Positions 32,790 to 47,340 of a stretch of 64,000 nt of DNA are shown here, piece after piece. The notes below the pieces were generated by a model that was given only the letters and a program-made list of their open reading frames with translations, was not told the origin of the DNA and made no database searches. How positions within the stretch are numbered: position 1 is the first letter of the stretch; every line of letters begins with the position of its first letter. Both the position numbers and the translations under genes were made by a program. This stretch comes from Leptodactylus fallax (lineage: Eukaryota > Chordata > Amphibia > Anura > Leptodactylidae): the NCBI GenBank assembly GCA_947044405.1, contig CAMRHE010000504.1:793001-857000 (forward strand), written 5' to 3'.

Positions 32790-35133
32790 CAACTTTGTGT
32801 AGGATTAACCTAGTCGGTATAACAAGGCTCAAGAGCAATAAAGTTTAAAAAAAAAATTAAAAACTCAAAATTTATGTGTGAAAATTTTGACAAGTATTGC
32901 TCACAAGTACAGAGTGTAGTGCACTGTAGTCTGAAGTCAAAAGGGAAGGGGGTGGTCTAGAACATCGTGATTACCATGGCATGACTAAGGGACAGTGTCT
33001 TGGCACATGTAGTTATGTGTTTTTGTTTTTACTTACCATAATTTTGGATCTTATGTGGATTTTTCAAGAATACTTAGATTTTACAAGACTAGTTCCTTGT
33101 GATCCAAGCATCACCAGCTGTATGGGTCATTATGGGGCATGGGGAGTTGATGACACCAGATAATATTCTAGGTCATCCTTGTAGATGAATTTATGTGTAT
33201 AACTTCAAGGGTAGAAGGCATAGTAACTGAGGGTGCCCATAAGGGTGGTATATAAAGGAATGGAGACCACTGAAAGCCCAATGAAGGGAAGAGACCCACA
33301 GGACAAAGCAATGACCCTTAGCCATGATGTGGTAACTGTAGCATTGCGCTTTTTTACAGGTTTCATTGTGGGGCCGATGGTTCCTTATTACATTCTTGGT
33401 TGAAGAGATTGTCTAGAGATTGCAGACCTGAGGCCTCCATTGATGGCCCCCTCGATTTCAGTGGGGTGTCATGTAATACGGCAAGTAGAGGTTTCCTTCA
33501 AGTCTAGATGTAGTTTAGAGCTGCTGGATTTCCAGTGAAGTTTAGGCTTAATGACGGGGCGAGGGCAACTTTAGAGATGATCTGTTTATCATTGGATGGC
33601 CCATGGGACACTGAGTAATGCTGGTTGTCGAAGACTTCTTGTTGTGTTCTCCTCACAATATCTGCTAGTTTTTAGGAGACCCAGTAAGGGAAATGAACTG
33701 CATCATAACACAATGGACAGTTCTGCCTCCCGAGGACATCAGGAGTTTGACGGAAGACTAAACCTGCCAAGGAGGATGATGGCGGGTCCCAGCACGGTTC
33801 CCACCACTCCAATATTTAGTAGACTAATAATTGCAAAATTCATGAGATATTTGTCCATTTAACAACACAAACATTAATACTGGGTAGATAAAATATTCAG
33901 CATTTCTGTATTTTGCAAAACCGAGCTTGTTTTGTCATTCTAGATGCATTACTGACCCGCACTGCCCCACTGGGCCTTCTGTCTGATTTGTGCCGCGTTT
34001 GCCTTTAGACACATACAGACTTGTCAGTAATTATTCCTGTTAGCCTCATGCAATGAACAAAAAAATTGCTAATCGAATATGGCTATGAAAGTCGGAAGAG
34101 GCGCATATGAAAATGATGTGAGATGGAAATATAAAGTAATGTTAATATTTTGAATAATTCAGAACATTTGAGACCAGTTTTCCCCCCCGGGCGGTGAGCA
34201 TAGAGAACAATGTAATTATACTTGGTATCTGTATATAATTGAAATTCCTTAGGGAAAGGGAAAAAGTGTCCTTTATATTGCAGAACTCAGCAGGGCATTG
34301 CAGAGCGCATAATGCAAATGTTCGGCTCCCTTTTACCACGTTGGGTTGGTGTAGGTTACTCCTTGTGAGTTATTTTCCTATAAACAGATTTATTTGGTAT
34401 CACTCTCTGGGGGGAGGGGGTGTTGGGGTCTTTGTAAAATGTGATGTATTTGGGGTCATATGCAAAAATGTATTCAAGTTCTGACACTCTTTATGGTAAC
34501 CAGAAGACAAACTCATCTTCCAGGATTGGTTTCCTCCATTTTGAGAGGTCTTACACAGAGGACTACCTGAAGAAACTTTCTTTGGAGAGTACAGATTCTT
34601 ACTACAGAAACTGTGTATTGGCAATGCCCTATGAGAAAAGTATGAAAATCAGCTCCTTCTAGAAGAAGAAAGCTGTCTGTAATGCCACCTGAAGGTATCT
34701 ACCCTGGAAGTCAATGTCTAGCCTTAATAAATTTTGCAACAAGACCAGCAATACTTGCCAAGATGGATCTCAGGCTTGGCTAATGTCCATGGTTTTGATG
34801 CAATAAAGCTACCTCCAATAGGTGGCACTAATGAGACAGTTTGCTTGCTAATGCAATTTGCAAATGAACCCATTGGCAGGGATCCATTTGGGTACACGGA
34901 TAATCCATTATCCTAGACAGTGTTTTTGGAGTACATGTGGAGTAGCCATCTGTTTCTGTATGTTCTGCTCATAGTCAGTGGTTTTCAGCTCAGAGTTGAT
35001 GGCTTAGTTGACTACTTTAGCCAATGCTGTGTCAAAACAGATTGTATGCCAAGATAACATCATCAGTGCACCACTTGGATTCCAACCATTAGAACTTGTG
35101 CCATTGGTTACTTCACTTTCCCTGTTGTGAGCC
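32790..35133. other. Unique non-coding sequence
   Basis: No recognisable exon. The part from 33880 to 34130 has the non-repetitive texture of a conserved non-coding element (ATGCATTACTGACC, CAGTAATTATTCCTG, TTGCTAATCGAATATGG), but this is only an impression. The remaining short open frames are unassigned. Confidence 0.4.
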
Positions 35134-35462
35134 CTGCTGATGATCATGTCCAGTTGGTAGGCTAGGTTCCTGCTGATGACCATGTCCAGTTGGTAGGCTA
35201 GGTTCCTGCTGATGACCATGTCCAGTTTGTAGGCTAGGTTCCCGCTGATGGCCATGTCCCATTGATGGGCTATATTCCTACCGATGGCCACATCCAGTTG
35301 ATAGGCTAGCTTCCTCCTGATGGCCATGTCCATTTAATAGATTAGGTTCCTTCTGATGACCATGTCCATTTGATATGGTAAGTTCTTGCTGATGATCAGT
35401 TCCAGTTGATATGTCAGGTTCCTGCTGATGATCATGTCCAGTTGATAGGCTAGGTCCCTGCA
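35134..35462. repeat. 36-bp minisatellite, about nine copies
   Basis: Units of CTGATGACCATGTCCAGTTG followed by GTAGGCTAGGTTCCTG, spaced 36 bp. The central units are nearly identical, and outer ones vary at the CCAT/TCAT and GTTGGTAG/GTTGATAG positions. Frames with a 12-residue period on the minus strand follow from the period. Confidence 0.9.
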
Positions 35463-36685
35463 CTATCAGATCCTGATATTGACTCTTGATTAACCCTGAC
35501 CTCAGCCTTGTTCCTGTAGATTGATCTTGTGACTTTTGTCTTATCCTTTGGATTATTTACCTGGTACCTGTTGTTCTACTCCTGGTTTTGACCCTTGGCT
35601 ATGCTTCTGACTACTTATCTATTTCACCATATAGCCTGTTGTATGCTGAATACTCTGCCATGGCTCCATTCAATTTTGCCATTAATCTTCCAGCTGTAAG
35701 TCCATACCATAGGGTGAAGGGCAGGAGCCCTTGACTTTGTACTCTAGCCAGAGCCAAATGAATTATTCTCTAGAGAGTTCACATCTCTGGTAGGTGACCA
35801 TATCACCACTATGGTCCATTGAATACCACATTACCCTACTGTCCTTTAGCCAATATCTCCACCCCATCAACACACAGGAAAAAAACAAGACTGGGGACTC
35901 GCACTAGTACTACCATCATTGTATTTCTGTACTCCCTGTTTACTAATCATGTGGTTCCTTTGTAGACTAGGAAGGACACTCAATCCATTGAGAAGAAGGA
36001 AGTGGTCTACATGAGCTTGGGTTACCACGGGCCAACAACACAGGCCACGGCTATGTAACTCCATCCCCCTTCCCAATGGTACCAGTGTCCTTATATCAGC
36101 CCTTCAACTCTATAAATGGATTGTAAGTTCATGAATTATAATGGACTTGAATTTACATTTTAACTACTATGCATTTTAAGGACAATAAACCTCAATTCTT
36201 TGCTTCTCAATTCGCCCTGGATGTGATATAAGAATATTCTCTGTCTAGGTCTTTACCATAATAACACGTGTATTACGGGGCTTCTTAAAAAACATACAGG
36301 CGCCATTAAAACTCACCAGGCAGGTAGCGGCTCCTCTGTTTACTCTGCAGCAAGTAAAGCAGAAAATGATTTTGTTTCATTCCTGACTACACACGGATCC
36401 TGCAACCGAGAAACTGGAAATGAGAGACACAAAATGAAAGAAATGATTTTGTTGGAGACCCAGGAGAGGAGGCCGAGCTGCGGCAGTAGAAAGAGAAGCC
36501 ATCTAGAAAAAAGCCAGCAAGAAAAAAAGGGGTTTATGGATGTTAAATGCAGGAAATGGGCCAATAGTAGTAACAACAAGAGTGGATCCTAAAAGAAGAT
36601 TTCACCTAAAATCAGCAATGAAAAATTGTTTGATTCTCAACTGTCAAAGTTTTTACTATAATGCTTTCTGGACAACCAATATGTG
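35463..36685. other. Unique non-coding sequence bordering the giant array
   Basis: No gene recognised; open frames are short. This is the left junction of the 27-bp array: unique sequence ends at about GTGCAGTAGCAAAAG and the first monomers start near 36686. Confidence 0.5.
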
Positions 36686-39600
36686 CAGTAGCAAAAGTGC
36701 TCCCAGTATTACCAGTAATAACAATGCTCCCAGTATTCCAAGTTATAACAGCGCTCCCAGTATTCCCAGTAATAACAGTGCTCCCAGTATTCCCAGTAAT
36801 AACAATTCTCCCAGTATTCCCAGTAATAACAGCGCTCCCAGCATTACCAGTAATAACAGTGCTCCCAGTATTCCCAGTAATAACAGTGCTCCCAGTATTC
36901 CCAGAAATAACAGTGCTCCCAGTATTCCCAGTAATAACAGAGCTCCCAGTATTCCCAGTAATAACAGTGCTCCCAGTATTCCCAGTAATAACAGTGCTCC
37001 CAGTATTCCCAGTAATAACAATGCTCCCAGTATTACCAGTAATAACAGAGCTCCCAGTATTCCCAGTAATAACAATGCTCCCAGTATTACTAGTAATAAC
37101 AGCGCTCCTAGTATACCCAGTAATAACAATGCTCCCAGTATTACCAGTAATAACAGAGCTCCCAGTATTCCAGTAATAACAGTGCTCCCAGTATTCCCAG
37201 TAATAACAATGCTCCCAGTCTTCCCAGTAATAACAGTGCTCCCAGTCTTCCCAGTATAACAGGCTCCCAGTATTCCCAGTAATAACAGGCTCCCAGTATT
37301 CCCAGTAATAACAGCGCTCCCAGTATTCCCAGTAATAACAGTGCTCCCAGTATTCCCAGTAATAACAGCGCTCCCAGTATTCCCAAATAAAAGCCCCAGT
37401 AATAACAATGCTCCCAGTATTCCCAGTAATAACAGTGCTCCCAGTATTCCCAGAATAACAGTGGTCCCAGTATTCCCAGTAATAACAGCTCCCAGTAATA
37501 ACAGTGCTCCCAGTATTCCCAGTAATAGCAGAGCTCCCAGTATTCCAGTAATAACAGTGGTCCCAGTATTCCCAGTAATGCCAGTGCTCCCAGTATATCC
37601 AGTAATAACAGCGCTCCCAGTATTCCCAGTAATAACAGTGGTCCCAGTATTCCCAGTAATAACAGTGCTCCCAGTATTCCCAGTAAAGCAGAGCTCCCAG
37701 TATTCCCAGTAATAACAGTGCTCCCAGTATTCCCAGTAATAACAATGCTCCCAGTATTCCCAGTAATAACGGAGCTCCCAGTATCCCCAGTAATAACAGT
37801 GCAACCAGTATTCCTAATAATATCAGCACTCCTAGTATACCCAGTAATAACAGTGCTCCCAATATTCCCAGTAATAACAGAGCTCCCAGTATTTCCAGTA
37901 ATAACAATACTCCCAGTATTCCCAGTGATAACAGAGCTCCCAGTATTCCCAGTAATAACAGTGCTCCCAGTATTCCCAGTAATAACAGAGCTTCCAGTAT
38001 TCCCAGTAATAACAGTGCTCCCAGTATTCCCAGTAATAACAGAGCTCCCAGTATTCCCAGTAATAACAGTGCTCCCAGTATTCCCAGTAATAACAGAGCT
38101 TCCAGTATTCCCAGTAATAACAGTGCTCCCAGTATTCCCAGTAATAACAGAGATCCCAGTATTTCCAGTAATAACAGTGCTCCCAATATTCCCAGTAATA
38201 ACAGAGCTCCCAGTATTACCAGTAATAACAGTGCTCCCAGTATTCCCAGTAATAACAGAGCTCCCAGTATTCCCAGTAATAACAGTGCTCCCAGTATTCC
38301 CAGTAATAACAGAGCTTCCAGTATTCCCAGTAGTAACAATGTTCCCAGTATTTCCAGTAATAACAGTGCTCCCAGTATTCCCAGTAAAGCAGAGCTCCCA
38401 GTATTCCCAGTAATAACAGTGCTCCCAGTATTCCCAGTAATAACAATGCTCCCAGTATTCCCAGTAATAACGGAGCTCCCAGTATCCCCAGTAATAACAG
38501 TGCAACCAGTATTCCCAATAATATCAGCACTCCTAGTATACCCAGTAATAACATGCTCCCAGTATTACCAGTAATAACAATTTTCCCAATATTCCCAGTA
38601 ATAACAATCCTCCCAATATTCCCAGTAATAACAGTGCTCCCAGTATTTCCAGTAATAACAGTGCTCCCAGTATTCCCAGTAATAACAGAGCTCCAAGTAC
38701 TCCCACTAATACCAGCGCTCCCAGTGTTCCCAGAATAACGGCTCCCAGTATTTCCAGTAATAACAGTGCTCCCAGTATTCCCAGTAATAACAATGCTCCC
38801 AGTATTCCCAGTAATAACATCTCTCCCAGTATTCCCAGTAATAACAGCGCTCCCAGTATTCCCAGTAATAACAATATTCCCAGTATACCCAGTAATAACA
38901 GTGCTCCCAGTATTCCCAGTAGTAACAGAGCTCCCAGTATTCCCAGTAATAACAATGTTCCCAGTATTCCCAGTAATAAGTGTGCTCCCAGTATTCCCAG
39001 TAAAGCAGAGCTCCCAGTATTCTCAGTAATAACAGTGCTCCCAGTATTCCCAGTAATAACAGAGCTCCCAGTATCCCCAGTAATAACAGAGCTCCCAGTA
39101 TCCCCAGTAATAACAATCCTCCCAATATTCCCAGTAATAACAAAGCTCCCAGTATTTCCAGTAATAACAATACTCCCAGTATTCCCAATAATAACAAAGC
39201 TCCCAGTATTCCCAGTAATAACAATACTCCCAGTATTCCCAATAATAACAGTGCTCTCAGTATTACCAGTAATAACAGTGCTCCCAGTATTCCCAGTAAT
39301 AACAGAGCTCCCAGTATTCCCAGTAATAACAGTGCTCTCAGTATTCCCAGTAATAACAGAGCTCCCAGTATTCCCAATAATAACAGTGCTCCCAGTATCA
39401 CCAGTAATAACAGTGCTCCCAGTATTCCCAGTAATAACAGAGCTCCCAGTATTCCCAGTAATAACAGTGCTCCCAATATTCCCAGTAATAACAGAGCTCC
39501 CAGTATTCCGAGTAATAACAGTGCCCCAGACCACAATCCCAGTATTCCCAGTAATAACAGTGCTCCCATTATTTCCAGTAATAACAGCACTCCTAGTATT

Positions 39601-42600
39601 CCCAGTAATAACAGTGCTCCCAGTATTAGCAGTAATAACAATTTTCCCATTCTCAGTAATAACAATCTCCCAGTGCCAGTAATAACAGTGCTCAGTATTC
39701 CCAGTAATAACAGTGCTCCCAATATTCCAGAATAACCCCCAGTATCCCCAGTAATAACAATACTAGTACTCCAGTAATAAAGTGCTCCCAATATTCAGTA
39801 ATAAAGAGCTCAGTATTCCCATAATAAAATTCAGTATTCCCAGTAATAAGTGCTCCCAGTACTCCGAGTAATAAAGTGCTCCCAGTATTCCCAGTAATAA
39901 CAAGGCTCCTAGTATACCCAGAATAACAGCCTCGGTATTCCCAGTAATAACAATGTCCCAGTATTCCCAGTAATAACAGTGCTCCCAGTATTCCCAGTAA
40001 TAAAATCTCCAGTATTCCCAGTAATAACAGTGCTCAGATCCAGTAATAACAATCCCCCAGTATTCCCAGTAATAATCTCCCAGTATTCCCAGTAATAACA
40101 TTACCCAGTATTCCCAGTAATAAAGGCTTCCAGAATTCCAGTAAAACAGTGCTCTAAGTATCCCAGAATAACAGGCTCCTACTATACCCAGTAATAACAG
40201 CTTTCCCAGTATTCCCAGTAAAAAAGTGCTCCAGTATTCCAGTAATAAAAATGTTCCTAGTATACCCAGTAATAACAGCGCTCCCAGTATTCCCAGTAAT
40301 AACAGTACTCCCAGGATTCCCAGTAATAACAGTGCTCCCAGTATTCCCAGTAATAACAGAGCTCCCAGTATCACCAGTAATAACAATACTCCCAGTATTC
40401 CCAGTAATAACAGAACTCCCAGTATTCCCAGTAATAACAATGCTCCCAGTATTCCCAGTAATACCAGTGCTCCCAATGTTCCCAGTAATAATAGTGCTCC
40501 CAGTATTCCCAGTAATAACAGAGCTCCCAGTATCACCAGTAATAACAATACCCCAGTATTCCCAGTAATAACAGAACTCCCAGTATTCCCAGTAATAAAA
40601 ATGATCCCAGTATTCCCAGTAATACCAGTGCTCCCAATGTTCCCAGTAATAACAGTGCTCCCAGTATTTCCAGTAATAACAATGCTCCCAGTACTCCCAG
40701 TAATAACAGTGCTCCCAGTATTCCCAGTAATAACAATGCTCCCAGTATTCCCAGTAATAACAAAGCTCCCAGTATTCCCAGTAATAACAATACTCCCAGT
40801 ATTCCCAGTAATAACAATGCTCCCAGTATTACCAGTAATAACATCTCTCCCAGTATTCCCAGTAATAACAGCGCTCCCAGTATGCCCAGTAATAACAATA
40901 TTCCCAGTATACCCAGTAATAACAGTGCTCCCAGTATTCCCAGTAAAACAGAGCTCCCAGTATTCCCAGTAATAACAGTGCTCCCAGTATTCCCAGTAAT
41001 AACATAGCTCCCAGTATTCCCAGTAATAACAGAGCTCCCAGTATCCCCAGTAACAACAATACTCCCAGTATTCCCAGTAATAACAATACTCCCAGTATTC
41101 CCAGTAATAACAGTGCTCCCAGTATTCCCAGTAATAACAGTGCTCCCAGTATTCCAGTAATAACAATCCTCCCAGTATTCCCAGTAATAACAGAGCTCCC
41201 AGTATTCCCAGTAATAACAGTGCTCCCAGTATTCCCAGTAATAACATTACTCCCAGTATTCCCAGTAATAACAGGCTCCCAGTATTCCCAGTAATAACAG
41301 TGCTCCCAGTATTCCCAGTAATAACAGTGCTCCCAGTAATCCCAGTAATAACAGGCCCAGTACCCAGAAAAACAGCTCCCAGTATTCCCAGTAATAACAG
41401 TGCTCCCAGTATTCCCAGTAATAACAGTGCTCCCAGTATTCCCAGTAATAACAGTGCTCCCAGTAATCCCAGTAATAACAAGGCTCCTAGTATACCCAGA
41501 AATAACAGCTTTCCCAGTATTCCCAGTAATAACAGTGCTCCCAGTATTCCCAGTAATAACAATGTTCCCAGTATTCCCAGTAATAACAGCGCTCCCAGTA
41601 TTCCCAGTAATAACAGAGCTCCCAGTATTCCCAGTAATAACAGTGCTCCCAGTATTCCCAGTAATAACAGTGCTCCCAGTATTCCCTGTAATAACAGAGC
41701 TCCAGTATTCCCAGTAATAACAATACTCCCAGTATTCCCAGTAATAACAGTGCTCCCAGTATTCCCAGTAATAACAGGCTCCCAGTATTCCGTAATAACA
41801 GAGCTCCCAGTATTCCCAGTAATAACAATACTCCCAGTATTCCCAGTAATAACAGTGCTCCCAGTATTCCCAGTAATAACAGTGCTCCCAGTATTCCAAG
41901 TAATAACAGTGCTCCCAGTATTCCCAGTAATAACAGTGCTCCCAGTATTCCCAGTAATAACAGAGCTCCCAGTATCACCAGTAATAACAATACTCCCAGT
42001 ATTCCCAGTAATAACAGAACTCCCAGTATTCCCAGTAATAACAATGCTCCCAGTATTCCCAGTAATACCAGTGCTCCCAATGTTCCCAGTAATAACAGTG
42101 CTCCCAGTATTTCCAGTAATAACAGTGCTCCCAGTGTTCCCAGTAATAACAATGCTCCCAGTATTCCCAGTAATAACAAAGCTCCCAGTATTCCCATTAA
42201 TAACAATACTCCCAGTATTCCCAGTAATAACAATGCTCCCAGTATTACCAGTAATAACATCTCTCCCAGTATTCCCAGTAATAACAGCGCTCCCAGTATT
42301 CCCAGAAATAACAATATTCCCAGTATTCCCAGTAATAACAGTGCTCCCAGTATTCCCAGTAACAACAGAGCTCCCAGTATTCCCAGTAATAACAATGTTC
42401 CCAGTATTCCCAGTAATAAGAGTGCTCCCAGTATTCCCAGTAAAGCAGAGCTCCCAGTATTCCCAGTAATAACAGTGCTCCCAGTATTCCCAGTAATAAC
42501 ATAGCTCCCAGTATTCCCAGTAATAACAGAGCTCCCAGTATCCCCAGTAATAACAATACTCCCAGTATTCCCAGTAATAACAATACTCCCAGTAATAACA

Positions 42601-43680
42601 GTGCTCCCAGTATTCCTAGTAATAACAATCCTCCCAGTATTCCCAGTAATAACAGTGCTCCCTGTATTCCCAGTAATAACAGTGCTCCCAGTATTCCTAG
42701 TAATAACAATCCTCCCAGTATTCCCAGTAATAACAGTGCTCCCAGTATTTCCAGTAATAACAGTGCTCCCAATATTCCCAGAAATAACAGAGCTCCCAGT
42801 ATTCCCAGTAATAACAATACTCCCAGTATTCCCAGTGATAACAGTGCTCCCAGTATTACCAGTAATAACAGTGCTCCCAGTATTCCCAGTAATAGTGCTC
42901 CCAGTATTCCTAGTAATAACAGTGCTCCCAGTATTCCCAGTAATAACAGAGCTCCCAGAATTCCCAGTAATAACAGTGCTCCCAGTATTCCCAGTAATAA
43001 CAGAGCTCCCAGTATTCCCAGTAATAGCAATGTTCCCAGTATTCCCAGTAATAAGAGTGCTCCCAGTATTCCCAGTAAAGCAGAGCTCCCAGTATTCCCA
43101 GTAATAACAGTGCTCCCAGTATTCCCAGTAATAACATAGCTCCCAGTATTCCCAGTAATAACAGAGCTCCCAGTATCCCCAGTAATAACAATACTCCCAG
43201 TATTCCCAGTAATAACAATACTCCCAGTAATAACAGTGCTCCCAGTATTCCTAGTAATAACAATCCTCCCAGTATTCCCAGTAATAACAGTGCTCCCAGT
43301 ATTCCCAGTAATAACAGTGCTCCCAGTATTCCCAGTAATAACAACTCCAGTATCCCAAATACACTCCCAGTATTCCAAGTAATAACAGTGCTCCCAGTAT
43401 TCCCAGTAATAACAATGGTCCCAGTATTCCCAGTAATAACAGAGCTCCCAGTATCCCCAGTAATAACAATACTCCCAGTATTCCCAGTAATAACAGTGCT
43501 CCCAGTATTCCCAGTAATAACAATGCTCCCAGTATTCCCAGTAATAACAGTGCTCCCAGTATTCCCAGTAATAACAGCACTCCTAGTATACCCACTAATA
43601 ACAGTGCTCCCAGTATTACCAGTAATAACAATTATCCCAATCCAGACCCACTCCCAGTATTCCCAGTACTAACAGTGCTC

Positions 43681-44706
43681 CCAGTATTTCCAGTAATAAC
43701 AGTGCTCCCAATATTCCCAGTAATAACAGAGCTCCCAGTATTCCCAGTAATAACAATGCTCCCAGTATTCCCAGTCATACCAGTGCTCCCAGTGTTCCCA
43801 GTAATAACAGTGCTCCCAGTATTTCCAGTAATAACAGTGCTCCCAGTATTCCCAGTAATAACAATGCTCCCAGTATTCCCAGTAATAACAAAGCTCCCAG
43901 TATTCCCAGTAATAACAATACTCCCAGTATTCCCAGCAATAACAATGCTCCCAGTATTACCAGTAATAACATCTCTCCCAGTATTCCCAGTAATAACAGT
44001 GCTCCCAGTATTCCCAGTAATAACAATATTCCCAGTATACCCAGTAATAACATTGCTCCCAGTATTCCCAGTAATAACAGTGCTCCCAGTATTCCCAGTA
44101 ATAACAGAGCTCCCAGTATTCCCAGTAATAACAATGTTCCCAGTATTCCCAGTAATAAGAGTGCTCCCAGTGTTCCCAGTAATAACAGTGCTCCCAGTAT
44201 TTCCAGTAATAACAGTGCTCCCAGTATTCCCAGTAATAACAGTGCTCCCAGTATTCCCAGTAATAACAATGCTCCCAGTATTCCCAGTCATACCAGTGCT
44301 CCCAATGTTCCCAGTAATAACAGTGCTCCCAGTATTTCCAGTAATAACAGTGCTCCCAGTATTCCCAGTAATAACAATGCTCCCAGTATTCCCAGTAATA
44401 ACAAAGCTCCCAGTATTCCCAGTAATAACAATACTCCCAGTATTCCCAGCAATAACAATGCTCCTAGTATTACCAGTAATAACATCTCTCCCAGTATTCC
44501 CAGTAATAACAGTGCTCCCAGTATTCCCAGTAATAACAATATTCCCAGTATACCCAGTAATAACATTGCTCCCAGTATTCCCAGTAATAACAGTGCTCCC
44601 AGTATTCCCAGTAATAACAGAGCTCCCAGTATTCCCAGTAATAACAATGTTCCCAGTATTCCCAGTAATAAGAGTGCTCCCAGTATTCCCAGTAAAGCAG
44701 AGCTCC
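43681..44706. repeat. Tandem higher-order repeat, two copies of 513 bp (19 monomers)
   Basis: Within the 27-bp array, the segment 43681-44193 is repeated at 44194-44706 with few changes. The rare monomer CCCAGTCATACCAGTGCTCC occurs at 43770 and again 513 bp later, and the ordered variants (TATTTCC, ACAAAGCTCC, CAGCAATAAC, CATCTCTCC, ATATTCCC, CATTGCTCC, TAAGAGTGCTCC) follow in the same order in both. Confidence 0.85.
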
Positions 44707-45639
44707 CAGTATTCCCAGTAATAACAGTGCTCCCAGTATTCCCAGTAATAACATAGCTCCCAGTATTCCCAGTAATAACAGAGCTCCCAGTATCCCCAGT
44801 AATAACAATGCTCCCAGTATTCCCAGTAATAACAATACTCCAAGTATTCCCAGTAATAACAGTGCTCCCAGTATTCACAGTAACAACAGTGCTCCCAGTA
44901 TTCCCAGTAATAACAAGGCTCCTAGTATACCCAGTAATAACAGCTCTCCAGTATTCCCAGTAATAACAGTGCTCCCAGTATTCCCAGTAATAACAATGTT
45001 CCCAGTATACCCACTAATAACAGCACTCCCAGTATTCCCAGTAATAACAATGCTCCCAGTATTCCGAGTAATAACAGTTCTCCCATTATTCCCAGTAATA
45101 ACAGAGCTCCCAGTATTCCCAGTAATAACAGTGCTCCCAGTATTCCCAGTAATAACAGTGCTCCTAGTATTCCCAGTAATAACAATGCTCCCAGTATTCC
45201 CAGTAATAACAGAGCTCCCAGTATTCCCAGTAATAGCAATGTTCCCAGTATTCCCAGTAATAACAGAGCTCCCAGTATTCCCAGTAATAACAGAGCTCCC
45301 AGTATTCCCAGTAATAACAGTGCTCCCAGTATTCCCAGTAATAACAGTGCTCCCAGTATTCCCATTATTAACAGAGCTCCCAGTATTCCCAGTAATAACA
45401 ATACTCCCAGTATTCCCAGTAATAACAATACTCCCAGTATTCCCAGTAATAACAGTGCTCCCAGTATTCCCAGTAATAACAGTGCTCCCAGTATTCCCAG
45501 TAATAACAGAGCTCCCAGTATCACCAGTAATAACAGTACTCCCAGTATTCCCAGTAATAACAGAGCTCCCAGTATTCCCAGTAATAACAGTGCTCCCAGT
45601 ATTCCCAGTAATAACAGCACTCCTAGTATACCCAGTAAT

Positions 45640-47340
45640 AACAGTGCTCCCAGTATTACCAGTAATAACAATTTTCCCAATATTCCCAGTAATAACAATC
45701 CTCCCAGTATTCCCAGTACTAACAGAGCTCCCAGTATTCCCAGTAATAACAGAGCTCCCAGTATTCCCAGTAAAAACAATGCTCCCAGTATTGCCAGTGA
45801 TAACAGTGCTCCCAGTATTACCAGTAATAACAGTGCTCCCAGTATTCCCAGTAATAACAGAGCTCCCAGAATTCCCAGTAATAACAGTGCTCCCAGTATT
45901 CCCAGTAATAACAGAGCTCCCAGTATTCCCAGTAATAACAGTGATCCCAGTATTCCCAGTAATAACAGTGCTCCCAGTATTCCCAGTAATAACAATGCTC
46001 CCAGTATTCCCAGTAATAACAATACTCCCAGTATTCCCAGTAATAACAGTGCTCCCAGTATTCCCAGTAATAACAGAGCTCCCAGTATTCCCAGTAATAA
46101 CAGTGCTCCCAGTATTCCCAGTAATAACAGCACTCCCAGTATACCCAGTAATAACAGTTCTCCCAGTATTCCCAGTAATAACAGAGCTCCCAGTATTCCC
46201 AGTAATAACAGTGCTCCCAGTATTCCCAGTAAAGCAGAGCTCCCAGTATTCCCAGTAATAACAGTGCTCCCAGTATTCCCAGTAATAACAGCGCTCCTAG
46301 TATACCCAGTAATAACAGTACTCCTCCAGTATTCCCAGTAATAACAGTGCTCCCAGTATTCCCAGTAATAACAATACTCCCATTATTCCCAGTAATAACA
46401 ATACTCCCAGTATTCCCAGTAATAACAATGCTCCCAGTATTACCAGTAATAACATCTCTCCCAGTATTCCCAGTAATAACAGCGCTCCCAGTATTCCCAG
46501 TAATAACAATGTTCCCAGTATTCCCAGTAATAACAGTGCTCCCAGTATTCCCAGTAATAACAGCACTCCTAGTATACCCAGTAATAACAGTGCTCCCAGT
46601 ATTCCCAGTAATAACAATTTCCCACTATTCCCAGTAATAACAATCCTCCCAGTATTCCCAGTAATAACAGAGCTCCCAGTATTCCCAGTAATAACAGTAC
46701 TCCCAGTGTTCCCAGTGATAACAGTGCTCCCAGTATTACCAGTAATAACAATTTTCCCAATATTCCCAGTAATAACAATCCTCCCAGTATTCCCAGTACT
46801 AACAGAGCTCCCAGTATTCCCAGTAATAACAGAGCTCCCAGTATTCCCAGTAAAAACAATACTCCCAGTATTGCCAGTGATAACAGTGCTCCCAGTATTA
46901 TCAGTAATAACAGTTCTCCCAGTATTCCCAGTAATAACAGAGCTCCCAGAATTCCCAGTAATAACAGTGCTCCCAGTATTCCCAGTAATAACAGAGCTCC
47001 CAGTATTCCCAGTAATAACAGTGATCCCAGTATTCCCAGTAATAACAGTGCTCCCAGTATTCCCAGTAATAACAATGCTCCCAGTATTCCCAGTAATAAC
47101 AATACTCCCAGTATTCCCAGTAATAACAGAGCTCCCAGTATTCCCAGTAATAACAGAGCTCCCAGTATTCCCAGTAATAACAGTGCTCCCAGTATTCCCA
47201 GTAATAACAGCACTCCTAGTATACCCAGTAATAACAGTTCTCCCAGTATTCCCAGTAATTACAGAGCTCCCAGTATTCCCAGTAATAACAGTGCTCCCAG
47301 TATTCCCAGTAAAGCAGAGCTCCCAGTATTCCCAGTAATA
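45640..47340. repeat. Higher-order duplication with 1080-bp offset (40 monomers)
   Basis: Lines of sequence from about 45640-46255 reappear at 46720-47335, exactly 1080 bp (40 x 27) downstream, in the same order of variant monomers: AATTTTCCCAATATTCCC, AATCCTCCC, CAGTACTAAC, CAGTAAAAACAAT, ATTGCCAGTGATAAC, AGAATTCCC, AGTGATCCC. Only scattered substitutions separate them. Confidence 0.85.
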
